DNA of 64,000 bases from Flavobacterium branchiarum (GCF_030409845.1 NZ_JAUFQQ010000005.1:2170001-2234000); one strand, 5' to 3'. Shown: positions 9,576 through 19,319, counted from the stretch's first letter. The notes: generated by a model from the sequence alone, not told the origin. Program-made: numbers and translations.

Positions 9576-10946
9576 TTAGTTATTTATAAGTGATTTTAGT
9601 TGTCCTTTTGATTTGATTACTTGAATTTCGGCTATTTTATATCCTAGTATTGCTGAGGAATAATTGTTTTCTGCTTCGATATAGGCATTTTCTACTTCTA
9701 ATAGATCATTTAATGAAGCTAGTCCTTGTAGGTAATTATTTTTTGTATTTTGAAGTACTTGTTGCGCCAATTCTCTGTTTTCTTTTTGGTTTTTAATAGT
9801 TATAAGGCTATTTTCCATTTGAATTGTGGCATTGTTGTATGCTATGTCAAGAGAAAGCTTAGTGTCTTTTAGATCTTCCTTTAATGAGCGAATCGCAACA
9901 TCAGCCTGACGAACTTTGGCACGGGTACCAAAACCAGTAAAGATTGGAACTCTTAGGTTTAATCCGATGGCAGAATAATCAGACCAGTATACTCCTGATG
10001 ATGGTTTAGCAAACCAAGGCATTTCTGGACCTTGACCAATATAGTTGTATCCTGCACTTAAAGAAAGTGTTGGGTAATACTCAGCCTGTACAGCTTTTTT
10101 CTGAAAAACCAGTAGTTCCTCTTGCTTTTTCATAAGTAAATATTGAGTTAAATTTTCAACATTTGGAGCTTCAGTTAGAGCTTGAGGGGTAATTTCAAAT
10201 TCAGTATTAGGAATTACGATTTGTGTTTCTACAGGCATACCCATGTAAAATTTCAAAGCATTTTCCTGTAATGCAACTTTATTAATTACTTGTTGGCGTT
10301 GTGTACTGATGTTAGAAAGCTTTACAATGATTCTGTTTAAATCAATTTTCTTAGCTAAACCATTGTCATACTGTCCTTGTAGAATGTTTTTTACTCTAGT
10401 GGTATTTACGTAATTAGTATCTAATACCGTTAAGTTCAAACGTTGAACATATACATCATAATAGCTATTTGCTACTCTTTCGATTACATCTTCTTCAGTA
10501 AGTTGTTCGTTAATTTGATAAAATTCGCGTGTACTTTTTGCCGCTCTTAAACCAGTGAATACCGCTTGATCAAATATGTTCTGAGTTAATGTAACACCAG
10601 CAGTAGATGCCCATTTTTGACCAAAAGCAGCTTGAATAGTGGTTCCTGGAGCTCCAAATCCTGCCCCGTCAATAATAGTAGTTTGTATTACAGGGTTGTA
10701 AGTTAAGTTTCCGTTAGCCGAAATTTGCGGTAATGCTCTAGAGCGAACTTCTTGTATTTTATATTCGCTATTTTCTACTTGTAATCTGGCTTTTTTAGAA
10801 TCAGATTTGTTTTGGAGTGCATAGTTAATAGCCTCCTTTAAGGTCAAAGTCTGTGTGCCTTGCTTGCTTAAATTACTATTATTGGTGTCTTGTGCATTTG
10901 CTGTTATTGCAAATGATAAGAGAAAGAGAAACACTATTCTTTTCAT
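9576..10946 (-). CDS. TolC-family outer-membrane efflux channel
   Basis: 456 residues with a signal peptide (about 1-18, ending NAQ). Two homologous outer-membrane efflux-protein repeats follow (about 35-240 and 245-450), rich in long amphipathic helices with Ala/Gln/Asn periodicity. The start LTLKEAINYALQNK is a typical OEP opening. As a trimer it should form the outer-membrane duct and periplasmic tunnel of the pump encoded downstream. It lies 19 bp after the TetR gene. Confidence 0.92.
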   Translation of the reverse strand: MKRIVFLFLLSFAITANAQDTNNSNLSKQGTQTLTLKEAINYALQNKSDSKKARLQVENSEYKIQEVRSRALPQISANGNLTYNPVIQTTIIDGAGFGAPGTTIQAAFGQKWASTAGVTLTQNIFDQAVFTGLRAAKSTREFYQINEQLTEEDVIERVANSYYDVYVQRLNLTVLDTNYVNTTRVKNILQGQYDNGLAKKIDLNRIIVKLSNISTQRQQVINKVALQENALKFYMGMPVETQIVIPNTEFEITPQALTEAPNVENLTQYLLMKKQEELLVFQKKAVQAEYYPTLSLSAGYNYIGQGPEMPWFAKPSSGVYWSDYSAIGLNLRVPIFTGFGTRAKVRQADVAIRSLKEDLKDTKLSLDIAYNNATIQMENSLITIKNQKENRELAQQVLQNTKNNYLQGLASLNDLLEVENAYIEAENNYSSAILGYKIAEIQVIKSKGQLKSLINN

Positions 10947-10965
10947 GTTGAAGGGTTGATGATTG

Positions 10966-11565
10966 TTAATTGCTGTTTTTTTCTATTTGTCTCTCCAGTT
11001 CAATAATTCCTGCTGGAGTTGCCATTGCTCTTGTGAGATATTCTAAGGCTTCCAGTTCTGCTAATTGTGCTTCTTTTTCTGAGCTGGTGGTTTCATTTAT
11101 GTGGAATATCAAAGTGTAATAAAATTTTACATAAACATCGACATTGATATCTGCGCGATATAGTTTTTGCGCTATTCCATTTGCAATGTTATCCCTAAAA
11201 TATTGACTGCATTGATCTATTTCATGTCGCATCAAATTGGTGTAAATTTCAGGATAGTGTTTTTTTAATTGATAGATTGGTGAAGTATCAATAGAGGATT
11301 GAAATAAATTTTTGAAAGTCAGTCTAATTTCAAAATTCTCTTCAATCGCATTCAATTTTTTAATAACTATTGAGTCTATTAATTCATGAACTTGTTTATG
11401 AACAGCCGAAGTACTTTCTTGAATTAGAACCTCTTTATTGCAGAAATACTTATAAATAGTTTTTTTTGAGATGCACATTTCACCCGCAATATCATCCATA
11501 GTAACACTCTTAAAACCTAGTCTTAAGAACAAGTCACTCGCTTTTGATATAATTTTTTCTTTCAT
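10966..11565 (-). CDS. TetR/AcrR-family transcriptional regulator
   Basis: 199 residues. The N-terminal TetR helix-turn-helix is clear (about 5-50): AGEMCISKKTIYKYFCNKE matches the recognition-helix consensus with the conserved KxTIYxYFxxK pattern. The C-terminal ligand-binding domain (60-199) is divergent. Placed between yceI and the efflux genes on the same strand, it probably controls this operon, including itself, in response to a pump substrate. A possible operator overlaps the promoter upstream of yceI (12208-12232). Confidence 0.9.
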   Translation of the reverse strand: MKEKIISKASDLFLRLGFKSVTMDDIAGEMCISKKTIYKYFCNKEVLIQESTSAVHKQVHELIDSIVIKKLNAIEENFEIRLTFKNLFQSSIDTSPIYQLKKHYPEIYTNLMRHEIDQCSQYFRDNIANGIAQKLYRADINVDVYVKFYYTLIFHINETTSSEKEAQLAELEALEYLTRAMATPAGIIELERQIEKNSN

Positions 11566-11610
11566 TTCGTTTTCTTAATCTTTTTTTGGATCTTTAATTT
11601 GATGTAAACC

Positions 11611-12132
11611 TTAGATTGAGAATTCTAAATTGGCCACCAGTTTAATGTCTTGTCCAGTCGATAAACCATTACTTTCATTAAATGAATTATAAGCTAATCC
11701 AAAATCTTTACGGTTTATATCGCCAGTAAGTTCAAAAGAAACTTTTTTGTTACCATTATAGTAGTCACTCTCAATCATTTCTACATCAAGCTCAACCGTT
11801 TTTGTAACATCTTTTATTGTTAAATCACCTTTTAAGAAGTTGATTTTTTTATTCACTTTTTGAAAAGATGTCGATTTAAAACTTATCGTAGGGTATTTGT
11901 TTACATCAAAAAAATCATTGAGTTTTAAGTATGTATTTATTTGTTCAAGTTTGGCTTCTCTATTGTTTACATCCAATGAGAATTCGATAGTAGCATCTTC
12001 AATTTCATTGTTTTGCAAATCAACGTGACCATTAAATGTGTTGATAGTACCACCCAAATAAGCCAGAATTGAATGTCTCATTTTAATTAAAACATCAGAT
12101 TGGTCAGAATCAATTGTCCAGTGTGTTCTCAT
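11611..12132 (-). CDS. YceI-family lipid-binding-like protein
   Basis: 173 residues covering one YceI domain: THWTIDSDQSDVLIKMRHS at the start, ISFKSTSF in the middle, LTGDINRKDFGL near 140. The fold is a lipocalin-like barrel that binds isoprenoids or other amphiphiles. No signal peptide is visible, so a cytoplasmic form is likely, unlike E. coli YceI. It is the first gene of the unit that continues with tetR and the efflux genes (46 bp gap), suggesting it handles a lipophilic compound linked to the pump. Confidence 0.88.
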   Translation of the reverse strand: MRTHWTIDSDQSDVLIKMRHSILAYLGGTINTFNGHVDLQNNEIEDATIEFSLDVNNREAKLEQINTYLKLNDFFDVNKYPTISFKSTSFQKVNKKINFLKGDLTIKDVTKTVELDVEMIESDYYNGNKKVSFELTGDINRKDFGLAYNSFNESNGLSTGQDIKLVANLEFSI

Positions 12133-12215
12133 AAATATTGTTATTATGTTAATACAAGTGATTTAACAAGTTTACTAGGAAATTGATCGGAGCCTCTACA
12201 TGTTAAATTTCGATG

Positions 12216-12245
12216 CAAATGTATATCGGAAACTCTAAACACCAA
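12216..12245 (-). promoter_or_regulatory. Promoter of the yceI-tetR-efflux operon, with possible TetR operator
   Basis: On the minus strand, TTG (12245-12243), 19 bases, TACATTTG (12223-12216): a very good Bacteroidota promoter match with a leader of about 75 bases. The -7 element lies inside an imperfect inverted repeat at 12208-12232 (half-sites TTTCGAT and ATCGGAAA on the plus strand), where a TetR dimer could block initiation. The promoter call is pattern-based; the operator is inference. Confidence 0.6.
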
Positions 12246-12342
12246 AATAGTTTCCTAAGTATTTTTGATTATTTAACATTTCATTAAGAAATGGAGTTTG
12301 TATTGCAGGCTTAATGCCGTAAATTAGCCGAAAATTTCTTTT

Positions 12343-13317
12343 ATGCATGCCATTTATCAATACCAAGAATTCTTTATCGATTATTTAGAGAAACAAACTA
12401 TACGTAAAGAGCCTAAAAACCTTTATGAACCAATTGAATATATTGTAAGTCTTGGCGGAAAAAGAATGCGCCCAGTGTTGACTTTGATGACTGCTGAAGT
12501 TTTTGATGTTGCTTACGATCAGGCTCTTCCGGCGGCTATGGCTGTTGAGGTTTTTCATAATTTTTCATTGGTACATGACGATATTATGGATGATGCTCCT
12601 TTGCGAAGAGGACAAAAAACAGTTCATGAAAAATGGAATCTTAATACCGGAATACTTTCAGGAGATGCAATGCTTATTTTGGCATATCAATATTTTGAAC
12701 AGTACGAATCAAACACTTTTAGAGATTTAGCGAAGCTTTTTAGTAAAACAGCTTTAGAAGTTTGTGAAGGACAGCAGTTGGATGTTGATTTTGAAAAAAG
12801 AAATGATGTTACTATTCCTGAGTATTTAAAAATGATTGAGTATAAAACAGCAGTTTTGGTTGCCGCAGCTATGAAAATGGGTGCAATTGTGGCTAAGACA
12901 TCTGATGAAAATGCCAATTTAATATACGATTTTGGATTGAAATTAGGTTTGGCTTTCCAATTGCAAGATGATTATCTAGATGCATTTGGAGATCCAGAAA
13001 CTTTTGGAAAACAAGTAGGTGGAGATATTATCGAAAATAAAAAAACATATTTGTATTTAAAAGCATTGGCATATTCTAATGAGGCAGATGCAAAACAGTT
13101 ACAAGAATTGTTTACGACTCACCCAGAGGATAATTCTGAAAAAATAGCCATCGCGAAAAATATTTTCAATGCATCAGGTGCTTCAAAAGAAACACAAGAA
13201 GCAATCGAAATGTTTACACTAGAAGCTTTTAAGACATTAGAGAAAATGGATATTAGCGACGAAAAGAAATTGTCGTTACGTACTTTTGGTGAAAACTTAA
13301 TGGGTAGAAAGGTGTAG
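12343..13317 (+). CDS. Polyprenyl (prenyl) diphosphate synthase
   Basis: 324 residues of the trans-isoprenyl diphosphate synthase family. The first aspartate-rich motif is DDIMDD (79-84), followed by the RRG signature; the second is DDYLD (210-214), with the conserved GGDI and K residues after it. The upstream GGKRMRP (38-44) binds isopentenyl diphosphate. It condenses IPP with allylic diphosphates to make farnesyl or longer chains for quinones or cell-wall lipid carriers; chain length cannot be fixed by eye. A conserved hypothetical gene follows after 89 bp. Confidence 0.92.
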   Translation: MHAIYQYQEFFIDYLEKQTIRKEPKNLYEPIEYIVSLGGKRMRPVLTLMTAEVFDVAYDQALPAAMAVEVFHNFSLVHDDIMDDAPLRRGQKTVHEKWNLNTGILSGDAMLILAYQYFEQYESNTFRDLAKLFSKTALEVCEGQQLDVDFEKRNDVTIPEYLKMIEYKTAVLVAAAMKMGAIVAKTSDENANLIYDFGLKLGLAFQLQDDYLDAFGDPETFGKQVGGDIIENKKTYLYLKALAYSNEADAKQLQELFTTHPEDNSEKIAIAKNIFNASGASKETQEAIEMFTLEAFKTLEKMDISDEKKLSLRTFGENLMGRKV

Positions 13318-13406
13318 TGATTATTTGAAAAACTATAAGTTTTTAAGTTTTTTTTAATCTTTCAATTACTAAATTTTTAATTCTTAAATTAACAATCATA
13401 AGTTAA

Positions 13407-13760
13407 ATGTTTGTAGCTCCACAAAATACAGATTTACTACTTCAGGAAGCCCAGAAAGAAGCTTTGTATCTTAACTTGATTGAACAAATTAATAAAGATT
13501 TTAATTTGGCCAATGAAGGAATAGATTTTCCAATGAGTATTTCTCCAGAAGAACTTAAAATTCAAATGCACGAAAAAATATACCGTATGATTCAGTATAA
13601 GTTTGCCGAGTATTTGAATCTGCTATATATAATAGATGTCTCAGAAGCCGAAATAAAAAAATTAGACGGATCTGATTTAGTGATGTTAGCCGAACAAGTT
13701 TCTTATTTAGTTTTAAAAAGAGAGTGGCAAAAAGTGTGGTTTAGGAATTTTTATAAGTAA
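13407..13760 (+). CDS. Conserved hypothetical protein (117 aa, helical)
   Basis: 117 residues, acidic, predicted mostly alpha-helical, no signal peptide or membrane segment. It begins with an ATG and follows the polyprenyl synthase gene in the same direction after 89 bp. The codon use is like its neighbours and the frame is compact, so it is probably real. I do not recognise the family. A cytoplasmic accessory role near isoprenoid synthesis would be pure guesswork. Confidence 0.7.
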   Translation: MFVAPQNTDLLLQEAQKEALYLNLIEQINKDFNLANEGIDFPMSISPEELKIQMHEKIYRMIQYKFAEYLNLLYIIDVSEAEIKKLDGSDLVMLAEQVSYLVLKREWQKVWFRNFYK

Positions 13761-13771
13761 TTTATTTTTAA

Positions 13772-14008
13772 GGTTCAAAGGTTCAAAGTAACTGAGGTAC
13801 TAAGGTTTCTCTTTTTGAGATAAAAACTCAGCAAGTAGCTAGTACAAAATATTTTTTTTGTAGCATCGGAATTACTCCCAATCTTGTCTTTCTGAGGAAT
13901 CTCCGAAAGAAACTAATACACAATAAATCCTTTTTTTTAACACCTTACATTACCCGCAATCTTGTCTTTCTGAGGAACGAAGAATTTCCTCAAGTGGCTC
14001 GACAAAAC
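13772..14008. repeat. Word repeats and two CTTGTC...CTGAGGAA repeat copies
   Basis: Directly after the 117-aa gene comes an iterated GGTTCAAA word (about 13772-13787). Two partial copies of the dispersed palindromic family CTTGTCTTTCTGAGGAACGAAGA follow, starting at 13883 and 13961, the second ending in a GTGGCTCGACAA segment. The same family recurs at 29.8-30.1, 31.8 and 38.8 kb. No gene is visible. Confidence 0.75.
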
Positions 14009-14382
14009 TTTTCTCTTTTCTCTTTTCTCTTTTCTCTTTTCTCTTTTCTCTTTCTTCTTTCTTCTTTTCTCTTTCCTCTTTCCTCTTTCCTCTTTCCTCT
14101 TTACTCTTTACTCTTTATTCTTTATTCTTTATTCTTTATTCTTTACTCTTTATTCTTTACTCTTTATTCTTTATTCTTTACTCTTTATTCTTTATTCTTT
14201 ATTCTTTACTCTTTATTCTTTATTCTTTATTCTTTATTCTTTACTCTTTATTCTTTATTCTTTACTCTTTACTCTTTACTCTTTACTCTTTATTCTTTAT
14301 TCTTTATTCTTTACTCTTTACTCTTTATTCTTTTCTCTTTTCTCTTTTCTCTTTCCTCTTTCCTCTTCACTCTTTTCTCTTT
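14009..14382. repeat. Heptamer-word tract (TTTATTC / TTTACTC / TTTTCTC)
   Basis: About 375 bp of near-continuous 7-nt words. The edges carry mostly CTTTTCT and CTTTCCT variants and the centre CTTTATT and CTTTACT. The plus strand contains almost no G. A 132-residue open frame on the plus strand is a by-product (only Phe/Leu/Ser/Tyr/Ile words) and is not a gene. The tract separates the 117-aa gene from the convergent end of the 183-aa barrel gene. Confidence 0.95.
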
Positions 14383-14429
14383 AGATCTTTGAAACTTTGT
14401 GCCTCTGTAGCTCTGTAGCTAAGTACCTT

Positions 14430-14981
14430 CTAAAAGTATAATCTCACAAACGGCATAAAGGCTTCTCCGTAAATACTTTTGTCGTCGTCATGTAGTACAT
14501 TATAACGTACGCCCATAGTTACATTTCCGGTTCGGTAACCAGCACCTAAATATAAGGAAGTATTCCAGAAAGTATAATTATAACGTGGTTCTCCAAAATA
14601 TTTATAATCAGTACTTACATTGATTTGTTCTAATTCTGCCGAAAGTTGAATTTCAGGAATAGGATTTACTAATCCGATAAGACTTCCTCCGTAAAGAAAA
14701 GAAGAGTATTGATTTTTAGACGATACATATCCTATTTGTGCACCTACACCAACAGCAACAATTGGGTTAATGTTGTAAATCGCACTTGGTAATAACGAGA
14801 TGTCAGTATATCCAGATCCAAAACTTAAACCGACTCCACCACCAAATTGTACATTGCTCCAGAAATCATTTTGTTTTTGTGGAATGTAATATTTTTGTTG
14901 TGCTAATGCACCATTTGAAAATAATAGAACCAAAATGATAAAAAATGATTTGAAAACGATTGAAAAATGATTTTTCTTCAT
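14430..14981 (-). CDS. Outer-membrane beta-barrel protein (hypothetical)
   Basis: 183 residues: signal peptide ending at ALAQ (about 1-27), then alternating hydrophobic and polar strands with glycines (GGGVGLSFGSG, YLGAGYRTG) and a C-terminal aromatic (VRLYF), as in small eight-stranded outer-membrane barrels. It is divergent from sucA. Flavobacterial homologues next to sucA have sometimes been named after it, but nothing in this sequence suggests a catalytic role in 2-oxoglutarate metabolism. Function unknown. Confidence 0.78.
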   Translation of the reverse strand: MKKNHFSIVFKSFFIILVLLFSNGALAQQKYYIPQKQNDFWSNVQFGGGVGLSFGSGYTDISLLPSAIYNINPIVAVGVGAQIGYVSSKNQYSSFLYGGSLIGLVNPIPEIQLSAELEQINVSTDYKYFGEPRYNYTFWNTSLYLGAGYRTGNVTMGVRYNVLHDDDKSIYGEAFMPFVRLYF

Positions 14982-15052
14982 AGTTAAATGGATTTTAACA
15001 AATTTTTACGTAAATGTACGCAAAAAAAAGGCTCGAATAAACTCGTTTGTCG

Positions 15053-15060
15053 TACTTTTG
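15053..15060 (+). promoter_or_regulatory. Candidate -7 box upstream of sucA
   Basis: TACTTTTG matches TAnnTTTG 36 bp before the sucA start at 15096. No TTG lies at the right distance upstream, so the -33 element is weak or absent. Its position favours initiation at 15096 over the upstream in-frame ATG at 14988. Confidence 0.45.
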
Positions 15061-15095
15061 CATTCTATTTAACAAAAAGTATATTCACTAATATT

Positions 15096-17870
15096 ATGGA
15101 TAGGTTTTCATTTTTAAATGCAGCGCATACAGAGTTTTTCGCACAATTGTACGATCAATATACACAAAACCCAGATAGTGTAGAGCCGAGCTGGAGAAGT
15201 TTCTTTCAAGGTTTTGATTTTGGAATGACAACTTACAACGACGAGGCACCAGTTCAGCAAATTGTTGAATTCGCAGCTAACAACACCGATTGTAGTTTGG
15301 TGTCTGAAAAATTGCAAAAAGAATTTAACGTATTAAAATTGATTGATGGATATCGTTCTCGCGGTCACTTGTTTACAAAGACAAACCCAGTAAGAGATCG
15401 TAGAACTACATCTCCAACTTTAGACATCGAGAATTTTGGACTTACAGCGGCAGATCTTTCAACAGTTTTTGATGCTGCAAAAGTAATTGGTGTACCACCT
15501 TGCTCATTGCAAGATATTGTGAGACGTCTTCAGGCAATTTATTGCCAACACATTGGAGTAGAATATATGTATATTCGAAACCCTAATGTTGTAAAGTGGA
15601 TTCAAGACAAACTTGGAGTAAATGATAACCAACCTAATTTCTCTACTGATGAGAAAAAAGTTATCTTAAATAAATTAAATCAAGCGGTTTCTTTCGAGAA
15701 CTTCTTGCATACCAAATATGTTGGGCAAAAAAGATTCTCACTAGAAGGTGGTGAATCAATCATTCCAGCTTTAGATGCTTTAATCGAAAAAGCAGCTGAA
15801 AAAGGAGTAGAGCAATTTGTAATGGGTATGGCTCACCGTGGACGTCTTAATGTATTGGCTAATATTTTTGGTAAATCGACACAAGACATCTTCGGAGAAT
15901 TTGATGGTAAAGATTACGATCAAGAATATTTTGATGGTGACGTAAAATACCACTTAGGACTTACTGCCGACAGAAAAACTAGAGCTGGAAAAAATATCAA
16001 TATCAACCTAGCACCAAATCCATCTCACTTAGAGACTGTAGGTGCAGTAATTGAAGGTATTACAAGAGCAAAACAAGATAAATATTACGCAGACGATTTC
16101 TCAAAAGTATTACCTATTGCCGTTCACGGTGATGCTGCAATTGCAGGACAAGGTATCTTATACGAAATCATCCAAATGGCGCAATTAGACGGTTATAAAA
16201 CCGGAGGAACAATTCATATTGTAATCAACAACCAAGTTGGATTTACAACGAATTACCTTGATGCACGTTCATCTACTTATTGTACCGATGTTGCTAAAGT
16301 AACATTATCACCAGTATTACACGTTAATGCAGATGATGCAGAAGCTGTAGTTCATGCTGTTTCATTTGCATTAGATTACAGAATGCAATTTGGACGTGAT
16401 GTATTTATTGATTTATTAGGATACAGAAAATACGGTCATAACGAAGGGGACGAACCTCGTTTTACACAACCAGTTTTATATAAAATTATTGCTAAGCATG
16501 AAAATCCAAGAGATATTTATGCGCAAAAATTATTGTCAGAAGGTATTATCGATGCTACTTATGTAAATGCATTAGAGAAAGAATACAAATCGACAATGGA
16601 AGTAAATCTTGAAGCATCTCGTAAAAAAGACTTGACAGTTATTACTCCATTTATGCAAAATGAATGGAAAGGTTTTGAGCAAGTTTCAGATGTTGTGATG
16701 TTGAAAAAATTCGACACAACTTTCCCTAAAGCAGGATTAGATTCTATCATAAATACAATCTCAACTTTACCATCAGATAAAAAGTTCATCAATAAGATAA
16801 CTAAAATTGTTACTGATAGAAAGAAAGGATACGATAACAACACAATCGACTGGGGAACTGCAGAAGCATTAGCTTATGGTTCGCTTTTAACAGAAGGATT
16901 TGATGTTCGTATTTCTGGACAAGACGTAGAGCGTGGTACATTCTCACACCGTCATGCCGTAGTTAAGGTAGAAGATTCAGAAGAGGAAGTAATCTTATTG
17001 GATGCTATCGAAAACAAAAAAGGTAAATTTGGCGTATTCAACTCACTTTTGTCTGAATATGGAGTTTTAGGATTTGATTACGGATATGCTTTGGCTAATC
17101 CTAATGCATTGACTATTTGGGAAGCACAATTTGGAGATTTCTCAAATGGAGCACAAATCATGATTGACCAATACATTTCATGTGGAGAAGACAAATGGAA
17201 CAACCAAAACGGAATTGTTTTATTATTACCACACGGATATGAAGGACAAGGAGCAGAGCACTCTTCGGCAAGAATGGAGCGTTACTTACAACTTTGTGCT
17301 AGACAAAACATGTATGTTGCCGATTGTACAACACCAGCTAACTTCTTCCACTTGTTGAGAAGACAAATGAAAACAACTTTCCGTAAACCGTTAGTTGTAT
17401 TTTCACCAAAAAGTTTGTTGCGTGATCCAAGATGTGTATCTACAGTAGAAGAATTAGAAAATGGAAGTTTCCAAGAAACAATAGATGATAACACTGTAGT
17501 AAAAGCGGATGTTAAAACATTGGTTTTCTGTACAGGTAAATTCTATTATGATATTGTTGCTGAAAGAGAAAATAACGGGCGTAATGACGTTGCAGTAGTA
17601 AGAATCGAGCAATTGTTCCCATTCCCGGTAGAGCAATTAAAAGAAATTATTGCACAATATCCTAACGCAGATGATTATGTTTGGGCACAAGAAGAACCTA
17701 AAAACATGGGAGCTTATAGTTTTATGTTAATGAACTTTGATCTTGTAAAATGGAGATTAGCATCATTAAAAGCATATGCTGCACCAGCATCAGGAAGTTA
17801 TACACGTGCAAAACGTCGTCATGCAGATGCAATAAGAATGGTTTTTGATAAAAACCTATTTAGATCATAA
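15096..17870 (+). CDS. sucA: 2-oxoglutarate dehydrogenase E1 component
   Basis: 924 residues from the chosen ATG. The N-terminal motif SFLNAAHTEFFAQLYDQY and the FFQGFDFG region are the E2-binding start seen in SucA. Thiamine-diphosphate signatures follow: GMAHRGRLNVLAN, HGDAAIAGQG and HIVINNQVGFTT; the transketolase-like C-terminal half includes HGYEGQGAEHSSARMER. It decarboxylates 2-oxoglutarate and transfers succinyl groups to lipoylated SucB in the TCA cycle. An in-frame ATG at 14988 would add 36 residues with no family match and would lie upstream of the -7 box, so 15096 is preferred. sucB follows after 105 bp. Confidence 0.96.
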   Translation: MDRFSFLNAAHTEFFAQLYDQYTQNPDSVEPSWRSFFQGFDFGMTTYNDEAPVQQIVEFAANNTDCSLVSEKLQKEFNVLKLIDGYRSRGHLFTKTNPVRDRRTTSPTLDIENFGLTAADLSTVFDAAKVIGVPPCSLQDIVRRLQAIYCQHIGVEYMYIRNPNVVKWIQDKLGVNDNQPNFSTDEKKVILNKLNQAVSFENFLHTKYVGQKRFSLEGGESIIPALDALIEKAAEKGVEQFVMGMAHRGRLNVLANIFGKSTQDIFGEFDGKDYDQEYFDGDVKYHLGLTADRKTRAGKNININLAPNPSHLETVGAVIEGITRAKQDKYYADDFSKVLPIAVHGDAAIAGQGILYEIIQMAQLDGYKTGGTIHIVINNQVGFTTNYLDARSSTYCTDVAKVTLSPVLHVNADDAEAVVHAVSFALDYRMQFGRDVFIDLLGYRKYGHNEGDEPRFTQPVLYKIIAKHENPRDIYAQKLLSEGIIDATYVNALEKEYKSTMEVNLEASRKKDLTVITPFMQNEWKGFEQVSDVVMLKKFDTTFPKAGLDSIINTISTLPSDKKFINKITKIVTDRKKGYDNNTIDWGTAEALAYGSLLTEGFDVRISGQDVERGTFSHRHAVVKVEDSEEEVILLDAIENKKGKFGVFNSLLSEYGVLGFDYGYALANPNALTIWEAQFGDFSNGAQIMIDQYISCGEDKWNNQNGIVLLLPHGYEGQGAEHSSARMERYLQLCARQNMYVADCTTPANFFHLLRRQMKTTFRKPLVVFSPKSLLRDPRCVSTVEELENGSFQETIDDNTVVKADVKTLVFCTGKFYYDIVAERENNGRNDVAVVRIEQLFPFPVEQLKEIIAQYPNADDYVWAQEEPKNMGAYSFMLMNFDLVKWRLASLKAYAAPASGSYTRAKRRHADAIRMVFDKNLFRS

Positions 17871-17975
17871 AGAGCCATCCCGATAGTTTTAGGGCTAAAA
17901 GAATAAGAATCAATTAACAAAAGTTGTTTTTAGAACAATTTAAAAATATAAATTCATAATTTAAAATAATAAGAC

Positions 17976-19202
17976 ATGATTTTAGAAATGAAAGTCCCAT
18001 CACCAGGGGAGTCAATAAAGGAAGTTGAAATTGCAACTTGGTTAGTAAAAGACGGAGATTATGTAGAAAAAGACCAAGCAATTGCCGAAGTTGATTCTGA
18101 TAAAGCAACACTTGAATTGCCAGCAGAAGCAAGTGGGATTATTACATTAAAAGCAGAAGAAGGTGACGCAGTAGCAGTAGGAGCAGTAGTTTGCTTAATC
18201 GATACTAGCGCAGCAAAACCATCTGGAGCAGCTCCAGCAGCTGAGGCTCCAAAGGCAGAAGCACCAAAAGCGGAAGTTAAAGCAGAAGCTCCAAAAGCAG
18301 CTCCAGCTCCAGCAGCAACATATGCTTCAGGGACACCTTCGCCAGCAGCAAGAAAAATATTAGACGAAAAAAATATAACAGCTTCAACTGTTTCTGGAAC
18401 AGGAAAAGATGGTAGAATCACTAAAGAAGATGCTTTAAATGCAGTGCCTTCTATGGGAACTCCAACAGGAGGAAACCGTGGTTCAGAGCGCACAAAACTT
18501 TCAATGTTACGTCGTAAGGTAGCAGAAAGATTGGTTGCTGCTAAAAATGAAACAGCTATGTTAACTACATTCAATGAAGTTAATATGACACCAATAAACA
18601 AATTGCGTAATGAGTACAAAGATGCATTCAAAGCGAAACACGGTGGTGTTGGTTTAGGATTCATGTCATTCTTTACAAAAGCAGTTACAAGAGCTTTAGC
18701 ATTATATCCAGACGTAAACTCTATGATGGATGGTGACTATAAAGTAGCTTATGATTTCTGTGATATCTCAATCGCAGTATCTGGACCAAAAGGATTAATG
18801 GTTCCTGTTGTTCGTAACGCAGAGAATTTAACTTTCCGTGGTGTAGAAGCAGAAATCAAAAGATTGGCTATTAAAGCACGTGATGGACAGATTACAGTTG
18901 ATGATATGACTGGTGGTACATTTACAATTACTAACGGAGGAGTTTTCGGAAGTATGTTGAGTACACCAATTATCAACCCTCCACAATCAGGAATCTTAGG
19001 AATGCACAATATTATTGAGCGTCCGATTGCTGTAAATGGTAAAGTTGAAATTCACCCAATGATGTACGTAGCACTTTCTTATGACCACAGAATTATTGAT
19101 GGTCGTGAGTCAGTAGGTTTCTTAGTTGCTATTAAAGAGGCACTAGAAAACCCAGTTGAATTATTGATGGATAACAATCCTAAAAAAGCATTAGAATTAT
19201 AG
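17976..19202 (+). CDS. sucB: Dihydrolipoyllysine-residue succinyltransferase (2-OGDH E2)
   Basis: 408 residues. The lipoyl domain (1-76) carries the lipoylation lysine in [12 protein letters not shown], an Ala/Pro/Lys-rich swinging linker follows (about 80-112), then the E1/E3-binding domain (about 115-152, [13 protein letters not shown] and [12 protein letters not shown]), and a catalytic domain (about 175-408) with the active-site signature [11 protein letters not shown] near the C-terminus. It forms the core of the 2-oxoglutarate dehydrogenase complex with SucA; E3 is not in this window. A strong terminator follows. Confidence 0.97.
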   Translation: MILEMKVPSPGESIKEVEIATWLVKDGDYVEKDQAIAEVDSDKATLELPAEASGIITLKAEEGDAVAVGAVVCLIDTSAAKPSGAAPAAEAPKAEAPKAEVKAEAPKAAPAPAATYASGTPSPAARKILDEKNITASTVSGTGKDGRITKEDALNAVPSMGTPTGGNRGSERTKLSMLRRKVAERLVAAKNETAMLTTFNEVNMTPINKLRNEYKDAFKAKHGGVGLGFMSFFTKAVTRALALYPDVNSMMDGDYKVAYDFCDISIAVSGPKGLMVPVVRNAENLTFRGVEAEIKRLAIKARDGQITVDDMTGGTFTITNGGVFGSMLSTPIINPPQSGILGMHNIIERPIAVNGKVEIHPMMYVALSYDHRIIDGRESVGFLVAIKEALENPVELLMDNNPKKALEL

Positions 19203-19227
19203 TTTATAATAATTTTCAATTGAAAAG

Positions 19228-19257
19228 CCGTTTAGTTTTACTAAACGGTTTTTTTTG
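19228..19257 (+). terminator. Intrinsic terminator after sucB
   Basis: Stem CCGTTTAGT / ACTAAACGG with a three-base loop followed by eight or more T residues, 26 bp past the sucB stop. Confidence 0.88.
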
Positions 19258-19319
19258 TTAGTTAGGTAATAGTTATAAGGAAGTTTTAAGAATTAATTCT
19301 GTGATAATCTTAAATAATA

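Noticed and set aside
13994-14392. 132-residue plus-strand open frame of Phe/Leu/Ser/Tyr
   Set aside because: It is a read-through of the heptamer tract, with no initiation signal or natural composition; antisense and same-strand frames are also open because the tract lacks G.
14988-15095. N-terminal extension of sucA
   Set aside because: It lies upstream of the TACTTTTG box and has no family match; ATG 15096 is preferred.
18059-18664. 201-residue open frame antisense to sucB
   Set aside because: A shadow of the Ala/Pro linker region of sucB on the opposite strand; no independent signals.
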